A DNA stretch of 64,000 nt from Amoebophrya sp. A120 (Eukaryota; Sar; Dinophyceae; Syndiniales; Amoebophryaceae), in the NCBI GenBank assembly GCA_905178155.1, contig CAJINV010000017.1, positions 860,722 through 924,721 of the forward strand. Reading direction: 5' to 3'. Below are positions 11,520 to 22,600 of the stretch, one piece after another. Every line of letters starts with the position of its first letter. Position 1 is the first letter of the stretch. The notes below the pieces were generated by a model. The model ran no database searches and was not told the DNA's origin. It was given only the letters and a program-made list of their open reading frames with translations. The position numbers were made by a program, and so were the translations under genes.

Positions 11520-14500
11520 ATGTCCTTTCCTGGTGCGACCTCCTCCTGCTCTCCCTCCGACCCGTTGTGCCCCGGACCTTTAACCCCGACAGGAGCTTCC
11601 TCGTCGTCGGTCTCTTCGAGTTCATCGTCTTTTGCCCAGCAGCAGCCGAACCTCCCGCCCTACGGCTACGGTGCACAGCAGCTGCAACAAGTACAGCAGC
11701 AGGTTGTGGATTATTCCGGTGGTAACGTCAATTATCCACCCAACACCGATCACGGGGGAGCAAATGATTTGTATGCGGCGCAGCAGCAGCAGCAGCAGGA
11801 CTACTACAACAACCAACAGCCCCCGCCCTTTGACCCGACCCAACCTCCGCCCCCGACGAGTTTTCCCTCCTCCTTCGAACTCGACGGCAACTTCAGTCCG
11901 GACCAAACGAACGCGCTGTCATTTTTCGCGCAGAGGAGCAGCGCGGTCGGCCTCTTGGTCCTCTGTTTCGCCGCCCTGCTGGCGATCAGCTGCTTCTGCG
12001 CGTTCCAGGCGAGAAAACTGCCCAGCTGGGTACACCGAGCCTACGTGGGGTTCACGGCGGGCATCTTCATGCACGGGGCGATACCCAAAGTCTTTCTGAA
12101 GCTGCTCTGGCTCTGGAACGGATACATACCCAAGGCGGCGCCGATCTATTACGTGGTTCGTCAGATTAAAAGTTTTTTGTTGTCTGCAGTTTTTGATGGT
12201 ACAGAAAAAATCGCCTCGCAAAGCTGTAGTGCTCCGCTCGCTCGTCAACAACTACAACTTGCATTGGAATCTTCGCATGACAAGTCGTCGTACTTCTAAT
12301 ACCCTCTCATGGACGCATCATCTGGTGCATGAGCAGGATGTGGCCGCGCATTTACTTAGTTACTTTTTTTAGCATGTATGTTTAAATTTTTTGATTTTGT
12401 TTACTTTACTGATTGGTAAATAAATTGAACTACAGGGCCACGTCCTCGTTCTCTCATCCTTGTACGCCTTCATCACGGTTTCCTATTCTCCAGCGAAGCT
12501 GTTCGCCTTAGGATGCTATGCACTGCAAAAGTGCTCACACTCACTGCTACCATGATTGTGCAAGACCACTATCACTACGACTACACGTAGTGGTAGTTGA
12601 TCCATATGATATGTTGAAAGTAGAAGTGGAAGAACAAACCAACACAACGGCTTTGCTGGGATGTATCTGTATCATCCACTCTGAGCTAATATTAAAAAGA
12701 AAAACTGCGTCAGTCATGCGGTCGTAAATAGTGCACTTTTGCAGGGGATGACGAGTCCGGGGGGCTTTTCCTAATGAGTTGGTTCACGCGCACAACTTCT
12801 GTGATCCAACAGGCTCTCGCGGGAGGACCGGGAAAGTACGCGGAACTTTCGATGGGAGCGGGCTACTACCCGGTCCTGCACACACTCACCCTGGTCACCG
12901 CCGGGGCCACCGGGGGAATATTCTTGTGCTCCGTGATGAAAAAGCGGTCGGACTTTCTGTACGTGCTCGGTCTGTGCTTCCTGTACGCGTTCTGCATCGA
13001 GGGCGCCGTGGCCGAGCTTTGCGTGGCCACAACCATTTTACTGTACAATAACCATTTTTCATTTTCGTCATAAAGTTCCCCTTTGTTTTCAAGGAGCTTC
13101 CGTGCGGGTGCATCATGATGAAGGTTGAGATGAACATAAAATAACTGCAAATTATTTATTGAATCTGAGGTCTCCGGTCGGTAACACGGGTGGCGACGGG
13201 CAGCGCCTGTACTTTATCCTGAGCGACCTCGTCACGCGCACTTTGGACACCGAGGATGCGCGAATAATTGGCCTCGCCGGGTGGCGAACAATTTACCATA
13301 GGAGATTGGTGCTACCATTCGAGGGGTTGGGAAATCTGGTATCGGACATAATGCGTTTTGTTCAAAGTACTGTAGTACATTTGAATGTCGGTATAGTCAT
13401 GAATCTATGTTGTATAGCTGCTATAGGATTTGAAGCAGGATCCATTCCTGAATAGCTGCACTAGAAAGCGGAACAGCCATGCTGTGCTACTTTTGCCTGT
13501 GGTTGTCTCCGTTTGCTTTGTGGTTGGTTCTGTAGGTTGTATCATGCTGTCGTTGCTGGTGGTGGTTCCGGCTCTGACTCTTGTGACTATTATTTGCAGA
13601 AGAAAAAAGCGTCCAATCCCAATGAGCGGAAAACATATGATGTGATTATGAAGAACTTTCTCAACAGCCCGACTACTCGCTCGCGATGGAGGCGAATATG
13701 CTGTTATGAAAACGAAGCATCATCGTGATCGGTTCTTCGTCGATCGACGTTGGGCAAGAAGATACTAGAGGTTTTTTTCTAATATCAGCATCAAGATAGA
13801 GGAACTGGTATAATGTCAAATATCAAATAGCTATGGAACAAACTATCTAGTACTAGTACCCAAGAAAACTACCTGTGTGTCACGCAAGAATGAATTCAGA
13901 AACAGGTCGTGGCCTGCAGCTCTCATGCTCAGACTACTACCTAGCTCCATTTGAAGAACGAACTCCTGGAACTGCCCTCGATGTTTTTCTTCGTTTTCAT
14001 AGCAGGAAGATTATTCGGAAGTGGATCCCGTAATGGATGACGCGTTCGAACCACTGAAGCAGATTACGCAATACAAGCTCCTGCCTTTTCGGCCCGCAGA
14101 TTTGTCGTGCAGAATGTGCAAACTATTTCATCCTCGGCCTAAACCTAATTGTAATTCAAATTCTCCTTCTGTGATGCCAATGCAAAAAAATATCAAGGTC
14201 GCTCATACTTTTACCTCTCGTGTTGTCCTTTGGCGGGCAAAGACTGCCACGACATGTTCATTTTGTCGCACCACGTACTGCTGCTCATGTCCTTATTTTC
14301 TACCGAAGTATTCTCCATTTTGCTTTGCAAGCAGGAGGACAGGATGTCGGTCCATCTGGTGAACAACAGTGATTCTTTCTCATGCTGGAAGGGCACGATA
14401 TTGTTCGCATTGCATACAGATCGCGGACCGAGCCTTCGAGAGGTCTTCAGTTCTGACGAATTTTCCCGCTTTTTCTCTGTTGTTCACTCTATTCTCGGGG

Positions 14501-17500
14501 TTGTTTCTGTCCACGCTACTCCGGTTCTCGAGCACACAGGAGCAGGAAAGGATCTGGCGCCACCAGGGATTCGAACCCTTCATCGTGCTCCGCGCCTGGA
14601 TATCCTCGGTCATTTTTTCACGTACACGTACAAGAAATGCGGTTTTTGCATGAGCAATCCCAGTAGTCTACTGTAATGTTAAATTGGCGAAATGTACTGT
14701 GTTGCATTTTGTGCATGTGCGGAAATAATTTTTTTCCATTGCATACTGAAAACACCCACCCCCGAACGCGCAGCTGGTTCCTACCGCACACGACTACAAC
14801 GAGGGAATGCACTCCGGATTCGAGGAAAGCGAAACGGTCAACCCTATGGGCGAACCACTCGCGGCGGTCGGGCTGCAACCCATACCAGAGGGAGAACAAG
14901 TACAAGCAGCCACAGTTGTTCCAGTGGAAATGAGCTACGTCAACACGGGTAAAAAAAACGCGAGAAGTAGAACAACACCAAGCGCAGCACCAGCTGCCGA
15001 GGGCGAAGCGTTCGACGTGAGCAGCAACGCGCTTCCCGCCCCGATGGAATACGGTGCGGACGACGGATATGGGAGTGTCAGGATCGAAATCGTCAAAGTT
15101 GAAATACTTTGTGATGCATAAAATCGATAATCAGCTGGAAGCCCGATTTCCAAGCCGCGCATGACAAATTTTCCGAGCTCCGGAGTCCAATTTATCATGC
15201 TGTTTGGGCACAGATGACTGCTTTTGTGATGCTGCTTGACTTAGAAGCTCTATTTCAAACCCTGAAGAGGCCCACAATCGGCCTCACTTGCCATCCCGGC
15301 AAGACAGCCACTTCATGTCTTGCATTTGATGCATGACAAATCATTTCAACTTTGTCGATGTCAAACCTGACGCTTCCATCACGGCCGTGGCGAAGAGGTG
15401 ACGTTGCTCCCCAGCGGAAACGATTTTGTTCCCGAAACCGCCGCGAAAACAATAAATCCGAATGACGGGGTGAACAACGTCAAGAATTTAGTGGACAGCG
15501 CCGCAGCGGCGCCGGGGGATGGTACATCAAGTACAACGGGAGCAGAACTTAGCGCGCAACAAGTGCACGATTACAATTTCATGATGTTCAATCAACAGGA
15601 CGGGTCCTTTTCGGACTACACCCCGCCGCCCGGTGCTGGCAACATGCCAGGCACAGGAGCCCTGACAGCAGGAGGCGCTGTTGTTTCTGCTGGCGGTCAG
15701 GAAAATCCGCTGGGGACTGCAACCTTTGGTGGGGCCTCCTTCGCTGCCCCGCCCGCGGATGGCTCTTCGTATCAAACAGCAGGTTCAAGTATCGTACTCG
15801 TACGAGGAATCGCAATACTGCATGACAGATCTCGCCAGATTTTCTTTGCAAAAGTTAATGCAATTTGTGCTCATGATGCGAATGCGATACGTTTGCAATG
15901 CATACTTCAGGCATGATGTTGATGTCGCAGAATCAACAGGAGGTGCAGCCGGATGGAGGTTTCGAGGGACAGTACATGTATGACGAGCACGGAAACTTGA
16001 TCCTGCAGTACGAAGGCAACGATTTTTACGGAGACCAGGAACTGCAAATCCGGCAGAGCGCCGCGGAGCAGGAGCTGCAACTTATGGATTAAAAACAAGG
16101 ATTACACTTTTTTCGCGGCGCATCATGACCAACCAGAGTTTTTATTTTTGCAAGAGCAACGACAACGAGACATAACGAAAACGACCACAGATCGAGCAGG
16201 ACATTCTGTTGCGAAGATGCTGTGGCGTATATGTATCGACAACAAATAACAATTTCTATTTCTTGTATTGAAACGCGAAGAGAAAAATAGTCTTCGTCAA
16301 CATGTGGCGGATAGTAAGAACTACTTGTGTTCCACCCTACTTGCATACTTGAGTATGAGGACCAGAACTTCCCGAAGCCGATCTACGAGCCCAGCGCCTG
16401 CAGCGTCGCGTGGCTTCCGCTGACAAAGCGAAACGAGAAGTACGTGCGGAATCTAGTGTACTGTGCGGACAGTCGACTCGCACCCTGGGAGCTGGGGGAA
16501 ATCACGGAAACGGGGTATCTGACGCCCGGTGGCGGTATTAAGACGCCGCTTCTGGCGGTCGGAGACAGGCGGCAGCAGGACACCGAAGAAGCTGAGCACG
16601 AGGCTATGGATTGCAAATATGTTTGGGTCTGGAAGAATACAAACTTGTGATGCGCATTTCGGAACACAGAAAAACAAAAATCTCTCATGCATACATAGGT
16701 AGCAAAAGCTGCCCACTTTCTGTCACCGAAATGGGGGATTCGTCATGCGGATTCGGCATTGCGGAGGTTTCTCGAAACCTGTGATGCTAGAGCTTCCATG
16801 CCAGACCTTCTGTGTCATGCAAAAACAGCATGACCCTTCAAGACCCGGACACTTTTGCATTTGACAGAAGCACGGAAGAAACAAATCTACGAGGAGTCCA
16901 TGGCGCAGGAAAAGTACGCGGCGCAGTCAAAAAAAGGCTTCACCCCGGATATAACCCGCTCAGGTGTTTTTACAGTCTGAAACGTTACAATAGAATCTGG
17001 AATTTGTGTTGCAAAGTGCGCAACAGCTGGCCTACTCCCACAGGAGCGCGCATGACAAGTTTCGGAGCTCCAAACCCCATGAGAATCTGACGAAATTTGT
17101 AGTGCGAAGAGCCCAAGTCTCTGTATGGTACTCATGCTGTTCATGCAAGACAAATTCCAGACTCTGTTGTAAGGTTTGAGATTGTAACATCTGAGCAAGC
17201 CATACCGGAAAGCGGGCCGACGCTCACGGCAGAGATCGCGGAGGGTTCCTTTCTCGGGGATAAGAGCAGTGCCATGCCTATGAAGTTCTCAAGCGTTACA
17301 TTCTCAACTGTTACATGAATTTGTAATGCAGGAACGAATGGCAAAACCAAAAGTCAAAGGGTGGAGACTGCACCTGTAGCATTACAAATTCCGCACAGAA
17401 GATTTAGGCAATGTTTAGCCCTGCTTCGCAGATTTGTCATGCGAAGCAGCTTGATCGTGTGGATGATGATGGTAGTTTTGCATGACAAATCCATTGAGCA

Positions 17501-17713
17501 GCAGCTGAGAGTGTGACGTTTGAGAGCCCCATGATAATGCCAACGAGCGAACGCGGTATGGATTCCATCGTCTCCGCGAACTTTGACCCAGATGTGCTGG
17601 ACACAAAGGCCTTCCAGAAGTTCGAGAGAAAGCACACCACCGCGGACCTCCTTCCGGGTATCGAATCGATGGAGCAGAGCCAGCTGCGAAGCAGTGGCTT
17701 TGATAACGAATAG
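11520..17713 (+). CDS. Multi-pass membrane protein, tandem paralogue C with long soluble tails
   Basis: Predicted 954 aa (2865 nt) from 13 exons: 11520-12155, 12436-12511, 12751-13048, 13170-13338, 14006-14059, 14417-14608, 14774-15062, 15381-15783, 15906-16077, 16348-16599, 16867-16944, 17205-17273 and 17537-17713. The N-terminus is Ser-, Gln- and Pro-rich with a polyglutamine run near residue 85. It is followed by helices (VGLLVLCFAALLAISCFCAF, VLGLCFLYAFCIEGAVAELC, FSLLFTLFSGLFLSTLLRF). The blocks FLMSW, VAELCV and GWRT align with A and B. From about residue 520 the protein is a hydrophilic Gly/Ala/Gln- and then charged tail ending RSSGFDNE. Eight introners interrupt it, mostly in the tail. 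GT-AG introns are 12156-12435 and 13339-14005. The borders 13049-13169 and 14609-14773 are non-canonical or weak and less certain. Function unknown. Confidence 0.68.
12517..12750. mobile_element. Introner, TIR family 7 (TATGC..TGCAAAAGT)
   Basis: This 234-bp element has inner TIR TGCAAAAGTGC in both orientations, starting TATGCACTGCAAAAGTGC. Flanks GATGC and ACGAG do not match. Excision with 5 nt leads in frame into DESGGLFLMSW of paralogue C. Confidence 0.65.
14065..14416. mobile_element. Introner, TIR family 7
   Basis: This 352-bp element starts TACGCAATACAAGCTCCTGC and ends TGTTCGCATTGCATA. TIR similarity is moderate, but the TSD CAGAT is perfect (14060-14064, 14417-14421). Excision joins LKQ to IADRAFERSS in frame in paralogue C. 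Confidence 0.82.
15068..15380. mobile_element. Introner, TIR family 8 (TATGGGAGTGTCAGG)
   Basis: This 313-bp element has TIRs of about 45 bp built around GTGTCAGG, CGTCAAAGTTGAAAT and their complements. Flanks ACGGA and ACGGC match 4 of 5. Excision gives ADDGRGEEVTLL in frame. Confidence 0.85.
15789..15905. mobile_element. Short introner in paralogue C
   Basis: This 117-bp element starts GTATCGTACTCG and ends GCAATGCATAC. Flanks TTCAA and TTCAG match 4 of 5. It contains GCATGACAG, the subterminal motif of the larger elements. Excision joins TAGSG to MMLMSQ in frame. Confidence 0.7.
16083..16347. mobile_element. Introner in tail of paralogue C
   Basis: This 265-bp insertion starts TATGGATTAAAAACAAGG and ends TACTTGCATA. 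TIR similarity is modest and flanks CAACT/CTTGA have decayed. An in-frame TAA (16090-16092) would end the protein if it were not removed; removal continues into EYEDQNFPKP. Confidence 0.6.
16605..16866. mobile_element. Introner, TIR family 2
   Basis: This 262-bp element starts TATGGATTGCAAATATGTTT with GGGTCTGGAAG, and ends with AAGACCCGGACACTTTTGC. Flanks GAGGC and GAAGC match 4 of 5. Excision restores a charged segment (ARKKQIYEESMAQEKYAAQ). Confidence 0.87.
16950..17204. mobile_element. Introner with about 60-bp TIRs
   Basis: This 255-bp element starts TATAACCCGCTCAGGTG and ends CTGAGCAAGCCATA. The inverted similarity extends through GTTACAAT and TCTGGAATTTGT. Perfect TSD CCGGA lies at 16945-16949 and 17205-17209. 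Excision gives GFTPESGPTLTAEI in frame. Confidence 0.93.
17279..17536. mobile_element. Introner, TIR family 6
   Basis: This 258-bp element starts TATGAAGTTCTCAAGCGTTA and ends TTTGAGAGCCCCATGATA. Perfect TSD ATGCC lies at 17274-17278 and 17537-17541. Excision gives SSAMPTSERGMDS in frame. Confidence 0.93.
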
Positions 17714-19600
17714 CGCAACAAGATTTGTTGAAAAGACGGAGACGAGAATCACAAGGACAGCGACGGAGGTGGTAAGTAACGAGTGGACGACAGTAACTTG
17801 ATGGCAGCACCATGATATTACGACCATTTGATTCGATGTTTAGTTACGCCGACTGTTACTTCCAAGAAAAGTTGGCATGGGATCAATGGTACAAGACAAC
17901 CTGACCTCGAGAATACTGAACTCGCGGCTTCCGCAGTAGAAAAGCGACGTTGTCGTTTGTCGTGGATTGGATGGATTGCCACTCGTAGGATAGTTGCAGA
18001 GGATGGTATGTAGTCCTCAGTTCGTGTCGTCCGCAGCAAACAAAAAAATGAAGATGGACGACAAGAAGGCGTTATTTCAGAATTGGTGTTCTTTGTGTAG
18101 TCGAGCGAAATGCAGCAGGCTCTGTATGTTTGTTCGTGCACCGTTTTTTTCTTGTTCCAGGAGAACAGAATGATATATCAACATCCCTACGGCAACGGCG
18201 TGCTTTATGCGAAAAAAAGAAAACAGGCAAAAGCGCCAAGGCAGTGCGCAAGTCAGCAACGAGGAGCTTCGTTGCGAAGCAACTCTTGTGAACTCTCCTA
18301 CAAAAAGACTTTGCAGAGTTGAGTAGAGATACCACGTTGAATAAAAGGAATGGAGAAAAAATTGAGAAGGTGCTATTCCTATTTTTAATTTCAGCTCTAC
18401 CACGCAGGTGTGATAATGATCCGAATAAAACAGTCATCTGTAATATCTGTTATTTTTAGTTGTGTGCAGCTGCAGAAGTTGAAAGAAAATTACGAGGAAG
18501 TGGAAGTGCTGTATTTGGCATCGGCACCAATCGAACACGAAACGAAACGCAATCAATGAAAATAATGTTCGCCTATCGGTGTTGTAGAACTGGAGCATGA
18601 CGAGCACCTTTTAATCATAAAAGTTGGTTGCCAGCAATGGTGCAACGTGATGGTCAATGTCCTTGATCCAGGTCCTACATTTTAGTTTTACCATTCATCA
18701 AGACGACATTTTTATCAGTACAGCAATTCTATATTTTTCATCTGGCGAACGCGAAGGTGACTATTTTTTTAATATTGATGCGCATGCGGGTACTACTGCC
18801 ATGGAGTCGCAGTGTATCACAACAAGTATAGTTGCATAAAACAACATATATTCCTTTGAAATTTGAAAGAAATTTGTAGTTCTTACAGTATGTTTCCTAG
18901 CAGCAGCAGCACCGCGTGATACGAGGGGGCACGAGGAGTGAGTATTGGCGACTGCTGTGAAGGAACGCAAGTTCTTGTGCGGCAAAAAACGCATCGCAAG
19001 TTCTTGTGCGGCAGCTGCTCAGCGTCATCTCCTGCTATGGTTGACGTCATCTGGTGCAGTAGTGGTCACAGCACTATGATCTTCGGCAGGAGCTTCAGGA
19101 GTACCAGAAGATCGTCTGAAGAGATAAAGAAGAAGAAGAACCGTCCATCTCGCATGGAGGAAAAAGGTGGACTTGCGGGTCCGTAGCAAGAACTAGTACT
19201 ACACTAGATTGAATTCATCTTCACGGTCTTTCGATAATTTCAACTTCATTGCGTCGGACTGACTGGTAACCACCCAGCCTGAGCATTCGACGAACTCACG
19301 GTGCAAGCCGCACGAGGACACCTTGTTCGCAAAGGCCACGACAAGTCGAAGTAGCTCAAGAACTTTGTCGGACTAGAGGACCGTCGAAATGAGAAGAACA
19401 AGAAAGGGCTGCCAGCACGAGAATTTGGGCGAAGACTTTTCCCGAAAAACGAGGTAACTAAGGGGAAGAAGTAGAGTCTGAATCTGAACACCTTGTCCCA
19501 CATTATCTTCTTGCGCATCAAACATCGGTCCGCGCGGCGCGCCCTCTTCGCCGGAAATTAGAGGACCACCCTCCACCAGCAGAGAAACAATACCAAAGCC
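17714..19600. other. Intergenic region
   Basis: No supported gene on either strand. Two near-identical short stretches (AAGTTCTTGTGCGGCA) occur at about 18968 and 18998 as a direct repeat. Confidence 0.4.
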
Positions 19601-22600
19601 ATGTCTGGCGGTGTCGCCTCTCGGGAGACGGTGCAGCAGGCTGCGTCGGACCTACCGCCTGCCTCGGTATCCCCCAGCAGCGCCGAACATGTGCCAAAGT
19701 CTCCGCAGCAGTCCCCCAAATCCTCCATGCGGTCGTTGTCCGGCATCTCGGAGGCGGAAATTTATCAGGGGGACGCGAACGCCACGCATCTGCCCCCCGT
19801 GTACGAGAATCACGGCCAGTCGCTGGAGATGTTTCTTACGCCCGCCGAGAAGCAGGCGTTCACGGAATGGATGGAGCCAGATAATGACTACTCTTTTCTC
19901 ACGCATTGGCTCGACTACCTCGGGGTGTTCAGCTTTCTATCCCGCCGGGTCCTGTCCGAGCGCATAGCGCCGAACCTGCTCTGCCTCCTCGGGCTGCTGG
20001 CCATAATACAGAACTGGTACGTTATCAAAGTGAAAAATCCCCCCTCCCCATACTGAAACGGAAATTTCTGTTGCTGGATTTGTGTACACAAATCAGCTTT
20101 GTGTTGCAGTATAGGACTGCAGGCAGATACAATGCCTAGACGGGGCTGGATAGAGGTGGGCGCTCAGCATGGCAGACGTCTACCCTTTTGGTGCAGCAGC
20201 ATCACAAATCGCCTGCGTAAAACGGCGAAAGCTCTGGCTTTGCTCTCTTGCAAGACGGACCTCATTTGTGACCACAAACCAGCAGCGCAAATCTTTAAAA
20301 GGATGCCTTTTCGGTATGGGGAAGGGGGATAATTTTTCCCTTTGATATACGTGGTGTTGCAGTACGACGACATCAAATACGAGTCGTTCACGACGGTGTC
20401 CTATCAAATGCAAATATGTCTGGGTCTGGAAGAGTGCAGATTTTTGTCATGCTGTTTTTGCATGACACAGAATGTCTGTCACGGGAGCCCTAGCATCACA
20501 GATTTCGAAGAGCTTCTGCATTGCTTAATCCGCATGATAAATGCCCCACTTTGGTGTTGACAGGAAATGGACATCTTTTGCTGCCTATGCATGAGAGACG
20601 TGTCTGTGTTGGGAAATGCGCATCACAAGTTCGCATCCTTCGTCCAGACCCAGACATATTTGCAATGCATATGTCCACCCTGGTCGCCCTCGCCTTCTAC
20701 TACATTTGCCACTGCCTGCACAAGCGACACGCGGAGCGGCTGATGAACGACACGCCGCTGACGTTCCTCTTCAAGCACATCTGCGACACGCTGGTGCTGG
20801 TCTTTCTTGTGTCGGCGGTTTCCAAAATGTTCACCGACTCCGACCTGGAGATGCACTGGATCGCCGTGCACAGCTGCCAGCTGATCCTCTTCTACAAGCA
20901 CCTGTCCGCCTACGCGCGGGAGGCGGGGATACGCTACTTCTGGTTCATCGGGCCGGGCGAGATGGTCATCGTCACCATCTACTTCCTGGCTCTGAAGGCG
21001 ATGTTCGGGCTGGACTGGTAAGGGGGTCATGATGGTCTTGAAGTTGATTGTTTGTGTTGCACTTAAGTTGCAAAGAAATATGTTGATGAAGATGGATCTT
21101 AATTGACAAGCGCCTCAAAACATTTATTTTCAGCATGGATTCACGAAAATTCCCTTCCAGGTTGATACAGCAGTACCTTCTTCTCTACCAGGCCGGGCAC
21201 GAGATGCTTGTCCGCATGGTTGGGCTGGATGCCTACTTTCCTGCGCGGGAATATTCCTGGATCTCGCAGCCGCGACCCAACCCAATAACGCTGATGAAAG
21301 ACCTATGCGTGTTATGCAGGAAAAAGACTGTCTTTGTTAAGTAGTGTAAGAACTCTTTTAGCAGGGGAAACAGCATGGAAAATCACTCTGGCACGTCGTG
21401 ACAGCAAAAACTAAAACTTGCCACGAGCAGGTAGTATGTAGTACGTCAAAAATGCGTATAAAACTATCCTAAGATGACGTATGTGCATAGCAACAACTCT
21501 ATCGTACGCAGCAAGAGCAACCCAGAGTTGTTATCACACGACTTACGCGGTTTCTTTTTCTGGCATACGTGTCCGTTTACTGCATCACTTTCATCGCCAT
21601 TGTGGTTGCGCTTTTACTGAGACGGAAGGTATTGAACTCCGAACTCGACGCAAACATCCATAAATTTTGATCTAGATTTTACTTGTAACCCTGACCTGCT
21701 TTGAAAAATTGAATTGTGGATATGGGAAAAGAACTAGAGCATGGTGAACGACGAGAATACAATCAAGAAACCGATTCTGTACCCGTAAGAACGAATTTCA
21801 TTTTTACCAGATCAGCAACGACAACCATAACCCCCTATAACAGGTACCCAACTTCACAAAACTTTCGGTGATGTTCATTCTGACCTACAGGATGATTCCC
21901 ACCTTTTTCCGCTTCCTCATCCGGTACTCAGTCTATGCGAATGAAGAAATAAACTCGCCTTCCGCTTCCCTTTATTGATTTGTGATGCAGCAAGGCAGTA
22001 TATTACTTATGCCTTGGCTGGCCCTGGTGCTTTTTTGCATGGCAAGGTCTCTGCCCGGAACAAGCCGGCACAACAAGAAGAAATTGCTGTATTGTTCCCT
22101 CAACGGCAGCTCCTGTTCCTGTTGATGTCCAAGAAAATCAAATGAAGGAAAAGCAAAAGCATGAGTTATTTCCACTTCCATAGTTTAACCGAGCCGGCCA
22201 CAAGCTTTTCGGCAACTAGCATGAACCCCGCGGCGCCTTCAATCCTGCTTCTTTCGCAGCACATCCCCAAGAATTCGCTCAGTGTGGAGGGGATCATCGT
22301 CGAGGCGCTGTTCATGACCGTAGTGACCACGGACATTGTGCTCGCAAAAATGGCGAAGCGCGATCTGTTATGCATTTTTGCAAAAGTTGTCTATGTGGTC
22401 GTGCTCGTGGTAATATACAAGAACTCGGCTTGCTCCAATTTTTGCAAGATGAGGTAGAAGAATACCATTGCATTTTAACCCGAGCAGGACGAGACTTGCT
22501 TTATTTCAGTAAACGTTGCGCAGCACTTTTTTCAAGATTTTAGAGGTTTTCCGAATTAAAATGCATTGCGTACTACTGTACGTAGTACACGACCACCAGA

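Noticed and set aside
14558-14585. tRNA-like T-arm on the minus strand (GGGTTCGAATCCC followed by TGGTGGCGCC)
   Set aside because: No matching 5' acceptor strand, D-arm or anticodon arm follows at the right distance. The same bases are in frame in paralogue C (RIWRHQGFEPF).
16090-16092. TAA as the end of paralogue C, with a separate gene after it
   Set aside because: The stop lies inside an introner-like insertion, and removal continues the frame. Three further elements downstream (two with perfect repeats) fit the same protein.
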